Shown one piece after another: positions 51,788-55,566 of a DNA stretch of 55,566 nucleotides; the stretch's first letter is position 1; each line of letters starts with the position of its first letter. Source of the DNA: Myxococcota bacterium (GTDB lineage Bacteria; Myxococcota_A; UBA9160; UBA4427). Location: positions 1 through 55,566 of the forward strand of contig JANQEL010000249.1 in NCBI GenBank assembly GCA_028278345.1, given 5' to 3'. The position numbers were made by a program, and so were the translations under genes. The notes under the pieces are model-generated. The model saw only the letters and a list, made by a program, of their open reading frames with translations. It was not told the DNA's origin and searched no databases.

Positions 51788-52267
51788 TTACGCGGTGGCC
51801 GGGCCGACGGGGAGGCGGGTCGTGTTCTTCAGTTCGGAGAGCGCGATCTGGGAGTGCACCTCCCGCACGGTCGCGAGGCCGAGCAGCTCTTCGCGCAGGA
51901 AGGTCTCGTAGCTCCCGATGTCCGTGGTCACGACCTGCAGCAGGTAGTCGATCTCACCCGTCATCACATGGCAGGAGACCACTTCATCGAGCTCGAGCAC
52001 CGCGGCCTCGAACTCGTGCAGGGATTGCCGGCCGTGGGCCGAGAGCTTGACACTGGCAAAGACCGTGACTTCGAGGCCGAGGGCGTGGCGGTCGAGCAGG
52101 GCGACTCGGCCCCGGATCACCCCCAGGTTTTCCAGGCGGCGGATGCGGCGCCAGCAGGGCGACATGGAGAGGCCGACGCGGGCCGCCAGATCGGTCGTCG
52201 AAACGCCCGCATCCCGCTGCAGCTCGTCTAGGATCCTGCGGTCGATCTCGTCGATCTTGAGAGACAT
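51788..52267 (-). CDS. Lrp/AsnC-family transcriptional regulator
   Basis: 159-residue regulator. N-terminal IDEIDRRILDELQRDAGVS and the recognition helix region VGLSMSPCWRRIRRLE are classic AsnC-type HTH. The C-terminal RAM domain (CHVMTGEIDYLLQVVTTD) binds amino-acid-like effectors. ATG 52267 with GAGG upstream. Divergent from the indolepyruvate oxidoreductase gene across 191 bases, so it probably controls that gene in response to an amino or keto acid (inference). Confidence 0.94.
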   Translation of the reverse strand: MSLKIDEIDRRILDELQRDAGVSTTDLAARVGLSMSPCWRRIRRLENLGVIRGRVALLDRHALGLEVTVFASVKLSAHGRQSLHEFEAAVLELDEVVSCHVMTGEIDYLLQVVTTDIGSYETFLREELLGLATVREVHSQIALSELKNTTRLPVGPATA

Positions 52268-52353
52268 GATTTGCCTCGAATCGGTCGAAATTTGGAAGAA
52301 GTTAACCCATAGGGAGTCCTAAAGGGGCATTTTGCAAGGACTTTTCGGCCAGG

Positions 52354-52374
52354 TTCGGACACTTTCCATCCGAA
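52354..52374. promoter_or_regulatory. Inverted repeat in Lrp/indolepyruvate oxidoreductase gap
   Basis: TTCGGA-N9-TCCGAA lies about 85 bases before the oxidoreductase start, in a gap that is more AT-rich than its surroundings (GTTAAC, ATTTTGCAAGG nearby). Half-site symmetry and position suit a dimeric regulator such as the adjacent Lrp-type protein, though Lrp sites are often degenerate. Confidence 0.35.
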
Positions 52375-52458
52375 GAGTCTTTCTGGTGCAGCGGGCCAAT
52401 CCCGGGCCCCGCGCCAACCAGACGAACGATCTCGGAGGGGATTTCGGGAGGTTCGCAG

Positions 52459-55400
52459 ATGGCCCAGCGAGAAGGGCACAGCCCGCACGAAGTCCGGCTG
52501 GACGACAAATACCTCCGCGAGAGCGGGCGGATCTATCTGAGCGGCATCCAGGCCCTCGTACGGCTCCCCCTCGTCCAGGCCGCGCGCGATCGCGACGCCG
52601 GCCTCCACACGGCGGGCTTCATCTCGGGCTATCGCGGCTCGCCGCTGGGGGGCTTCGATCAACAGCTCTGGCGGAATCAGGCACTGCTGGAAGAGCGAGA
52701 CATCCGCTTCCAGCCGGGCCTCAACGAGGAACTCGCTGCGACCGCGGTGTGGGGGAGCCAACAGCTCGGCCTGCACCCGGGCGCGCGCTTCGACGGCGTA
52801 TTCGGCCTCTGGTACGGCAAGGCACCGGGGCTCGATCGTGCTTGTGATTCGCTTCGCCACGCCAATGCGGCGGGCACGGCTCCCCACGGAGGCGTGGTGG
52901 CCATCGTGGGAGACGACCACGCCTGCAAGTCGTCTTCGTATCCGACCCAGAGCGAATACGCCCTGATGCACCTCGAGATCCCGGTGCTGAACCCCGCCGA
53001 CGTGCAGGACGTCCTCGACTTCGGCGTGCACGGCTTCGCGCTCTCTCGCTTCGCGGGGGTGTGGGTGAGCCTGATCGCACTGGCCGACATCATGGACAGC
53101 TCGTGCGTCATCGAGGTCGCGAAGGATCGCGCGCTGCCCCGGCTTCCGGCCGCCGTGGTGCTACCGCCGGGTGGCGTCCACATCCGCGCCCACGACGTGC
53201 CCGTCGAGCAGGAGCGGCGACTGCGCGAATGGAAGCTGCCCCTGGTACACGCCTACGTGCGTGAGAACGGGCTCGACCGCGTGGTGATGGATGCACCGAA
53301 GTCGCGCCTCGACATCGTGGCGACCGGCAAGGCCTTCACCGACGCGCGGCAGGCCCTTCTGGATCTCGGGATCGACGAATCGCGCGCGGCCGACCTCGGC
53401 ATTCGGCTGATCAAGATCGCGATGCCCTGGCCGCTGGACGGGGCGTGGCTGCGCGAACAGTGCGCGGGCACGGACAAGGTGCTGGTCATCGAGGAGAAGC
53501 GCCCTCTCGTCGAGTCGCAACTGCGCGAGGCGCTGTACGGGCTGCCCGACGCCGATCGCCCGCGTGTGGCCGGCAAGCGCGACGAACACGGGGCTCCGCT
53601 GCTCGCCGATACCGGCGCCCTCGACTCGATGACGATCGCGCGAGCGATCGCCCTGCAGCTGCCGCCCGGCGTCTCGACCGAGCGCATGGACGACTACTTC
53701 GCGCGACTCGCAGCGGGGGAGGCGATCGAGATCTCGAACGACCCCGACGATCAGCGCATCGAACGCACGCCCTTCTTCTGTTCGGGATGCCCGCACAATC
53801 GCTCCACGGTGGTGCCCGAAGGCAGTCGCGCGCTGGTCGGCATCGGCTGCCACTACATGGCGCAGTGGATGGATCGCGAATCCGATCACACTTCGCAGAT
53901 GGGCGGGGAAGGCGTGGCGTGGCTCGGCCAGGCGCCGTTCACCGACGAGCCCCACATCTTCGCCAACCTCGGGGACGGCACGTACTTCCACTCGGGCATC
54001 CTCGCGATTCGCGCGGCGATCGCCGCCAAGGCGACGATGACCTACAAGCTGCTCTTCAACGACGCCGTGGCGATGACGGGTGGGCAGTCGCACGACGGCG
54101 ATCTCGACGTTCCGCAGATCACGCGTCAGCTCGCGGCCGAGGGTGTGAGCCGCATCGTGGTCGTGGCCGAAGACCCGACGCGTTTCGACGGCGTGGGCGG
54201 CATCGCGCCGGGTACGCGCATCGAGCCGCGCGAACGACTCGAAGCGGTCCAGCGCGAACTGCGCGAGAGCGCGGGTGTCACGGTACTCATCTACGACCAG
54301 GCGTGTGCGGCGGAGAAACGACGCAAGCGCAAGCGCGGCCTGCTCGAAGACCCGGATCGGCGCGTCTTCATCAACGAACGCGTCTGCGAAGGCTGCAGCG
54401 ACTGCAGCGTGCAGAGCAACTGCCTCTCGGTCGAACCCGTAATGACCGCCTTCGGTCCGAAGCGCCGGATCAACCAGTCTTCCTGCAACAAGGACATGAC
54501 GTGTCTCGAGGGTTCGTGTCCCGCGCTCGTCGAAGTGCGCGGTGCGAGCCTCCGCAAGCGTCTGCCCGCCGACCTCGGCTCTGCCCTCGACGAACTCCCG
54601 GCCCCGCCCGCGGCCCTGCGGCGCGCGGACGACGACGGGGTGCACAACATCGTGCTCGCCGGCATCGGGGGCACCGGAGTGACGACCATTGCGGCGCTGC
54701 TCGGCATGGCGGCCCACCTCGAAGGGCGCGCGAGCGGCGTGCTCGACATGACCGGGCTCGCCCAGAAGGGCGGGGCGGTGGTGTCCCACATCCGCATCGC
54801 CGACGAGCCCGACGGCCTGCACGGCACGCGGGTGCTCGCGCGCAGCGCGGATCTCCTGCTTGGCTGTGACGCCGTGGTGGCGGGCAGTGAAGCCGTGCTC
54901 GGCGCCCTGCACCCGCGCCGCACGAGCGCGGTGGTGAACACGCACTTCGCACCGACTGCGGCGTCGGTGGGGCAGCGTATGGGGAGCGACGACCTCGCCC
55001 CGCAGCTCGCGGGCATCGCCGGCCATGCCCGGCCCCGCCTCGACGTCGAGGCGACCCGACTGGCGGAGACGGCGCTCGGGGATGCGATCGGCGCGAACCT
55101 GCTGTTGCTCGGCCACGCCTACCAGATGGGCCTGATTCCGCTGGCGGGCGAATCGATCGAGCGCGCGATCGAGCTGAATGGCGTGGCGGTGGAGATGAAC
55201 CTGCGCGCCTTCGCCCTCGGTCGGCTCTCGGCCTACGACCCGAAGCGGATCGAAGAAGAGCGCGTCGAGTCTCGCGATAGCGATGTGCGAGTCGAAGACG
55301 ATTTCGAAGCCTTCGTCGAAGCGCGTCGGCGCGACCTCGTCGCGTACCAGAACGAAGCCTACGGTGCGCGCTACGTCGCATTGGTCGAGCAGGCCGCGCG

Positions 55401-55566
55401 TGCAGAGCGCGAACGCGGCGATGGCACGGCCCGATTCGCGGAAGCCGTTGCGCGCAATGCCTACAAGCTCTTCGCCTACAAGGACGAATACGAGGTGGCG
55501 CGCCTGTACACCGACGGCAACTGGCTCCGGGAGATAAGGAGCCAGTTTGCCGGTGATTACAGGATC
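52459..55566 (+). CDS. Fused indolepyruvate:ferredoxin oxidoreductase, 3' end outside window
   Basis: 1036 residues are visible before the window ends, with about 100-150 expected to be missing. The gene fuses the alpha and gamma functions of IOR, which converts arylpyruvates from aromatic amino acids to aryl-acetyl-CoA while reducing ferredoxin. Domain order: pyrimidine-binding region from about residue 25 (SGIQALVRLPL), TPP domain with CSGCPHNRST (Cys441, Cys444), NLGDGTYFHSG and GGQSHDGD, ferredoxin-like cysteines from Cys643 (C-x2-C-x2-C-x5-C, then SSCNKDMTCLEGSC), and the gamma domain from about 730 (GIGGTGVTTIAALL). ATG 52459 is preceded by GGGAGG. Divergent Lrp regulator; the nearby acyl-CoA ligase may share substrates. 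Confidence 0.93.
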   Translation, partial: MAQREGHSPHEVRLDDKYLRESGRIYLSGIQALVRLPLVQAARDRDAGLHTAGFISGYRGSPLGGFDQQLWRNQALLEERDIRFQPGLNEELAATAVWGSQQLGLHPGARFDGVFGLWYGKAPGLDRACDSLRHANAAGTAPHGGVVAIVGDDHACKSSSYPTQSEYALMHLEIPVLNPADVQDVLDFGVHGFALSRFAGVWVSLIALADIMDSSCVIEVAKDRALPRLPAAVVLPPGGVHIRAHDVPVEQERRLREWKLPLVHAYVRENGLDRVVMDAPKSRLDIVATGKAFTDARQALLDLGIDESRAADLGIRLIKIAMPWPLDGAWLREQCAGTDKVLVIEEKRPLVESQLREALYGLPDADRPRVAGKRDEHGAPLLADTGALDSMTIARAIALQLPPGVSTERMDDYFARLAAGEAIEISNDPDDQRIERTPFFCSGCPHNRSTVVPEGSRALVGIGCHYMAQWMDRESDHTSQMGGEGVAWLGQAPFTDEPHIFANLGDGTYFHSGILAIRAAIAAKATMTYKLLFNDAVAMTGGQSHDGDLDVPQITRQLAAEGVSRIVVVAEDPTRFDGVGGIAPGTRIEPRERLEAVQRELRESAGVTVLIYDQACAAEKRRKRKRGLLEDPDRRVFINERVCEGCSDCSVQSNCLSVEPVMTAFGPKRRINQSSCNKDMTCLEGSCPALVEVRGASLRKRLPADLGSALDELPAPPAALRRADDDGVHNIVLAGIGGTGVTTIAALLGMAAHLEGRASGVLDMTGLAQKGGAVVSHIRIADEPDGLHGTRVLARSADLLLGCDAVVAGSEAVLGALHPRRTSAVVNTHFAPTAASVGQRMGSDDLAPQLAGIAGHARPRLDVEATRLAETALGDAIGANLLLLGHAYQMGLIPLAGESIERAIELNGVAVEMNLRAFALGRLSAYDPKRIEEERVESRDSDVRVEDDFEAFVEARRRDLVAYQNEAYGARYVALVEQAARAERERGDGTARFAEAVARNAYKLFAYKDEYEVARLYTDGNWLREIRSQFAGDYRI

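Noticed and set aside
1..55566. CRISPR arrays, tRNA/rRNA genes, prophage or toxin-antitoxin modules
   Set aside because: No regularly spaced repeats, no cloverleaf-compatible conserved tRNA blocks, and no phage structural or toxin-antitoxin signatures were seen in either strand.

Overview
The window is GC-rich, densely coded DNA from a Gram-negative bacterium. Lipobox-bearing lipoproteins, an outer-membrane barrel protein ending in Phe and AsmA-/YdbL-like envelope proteins support the Gram-negative reading. The mix of a DUF222-like HNH protein, sulfotransferase, many SDRs, paired acyl-CoA dehydrogenases, a large NAD-glutamate dehydrogenase and an in-frame UGA selenoprotein suggests an uncultured lineage of the former Deltaproteobacteria (Myxococcota/Desulfobacterota/Binatota-like). 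That placement is inference. No tRNA, rRNA, CRISPR array or intact transposase was seen. Two genes run off the ends: an unknown protein at the left and a fused indolepyruvate:ferredoxin oxidoreductase at the right.

Layout. 1-5.6 kb holds an unknown protein, moaA, a P-type cation ATPase and an OsmC protein. 5.7-7.8 kb has two lipoproteins with acidic tracts next to the lipid anchor. 7.8-8.46 kb is the largest stretch without a secure gene and holds two broken-looking coding fragments; it is followed by an HNH protein with an internal duplication. 10.3-22.3 kb is a catabolic-looking region centred on a TetR divergon. Leftward runs TetR, SDR, epimerase, MDR reductase, molybdopterin oxidoreductase and HxlR; rightward runs SDR, sulfotransferase, a 500-residue unknown protein and an enoyl-CoA hydratase-like protein. 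A convergent SDR closes the region, its stop codon lying inside the end of a MITE-like palindromic element.

22.4-24.6 kb carries the most notable gene, a membrane-anchored peroxiredoxin-like selenoprotein with an in-frame UGA and a SECIS-like hairpin, followed by citrate synthase. 24.6-30.2 kb (minus) holds an NSS sodium symporter, its 33-residue MetS-like partner, an HCCA-isomerase/DsbA-fold protein, a polytopic membrane protein and a CDP-alcohol phosphatidyltransferase. 30.4-39.3 kb holds a metallophosphoesterase, an AsmA-like protein, the 1625-residue glutamate dehydrogenase and a YdbL-like protein.

39.4-41.7 kb encodes an acyl-CoA dehydrogenase pair. 41.7-47.9 kb has an epimerase, two divergent lipoprotein sulfatase-superfamily enzymes with Thr at the usual formylglycine position, and a polytopic membrane protein. 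47.9-50 kb holds a universal stress protein, an outer-membrane protein and a TetR regulator preceded by repeated GGAAA boxes. 50.2-55.6 kb has an acyl-CoA ligase, an Lrp/AsnC regulator and, divergently, the indolepyruvate oxidoreductase, which looks like an amino-acid/aryl-acid module.
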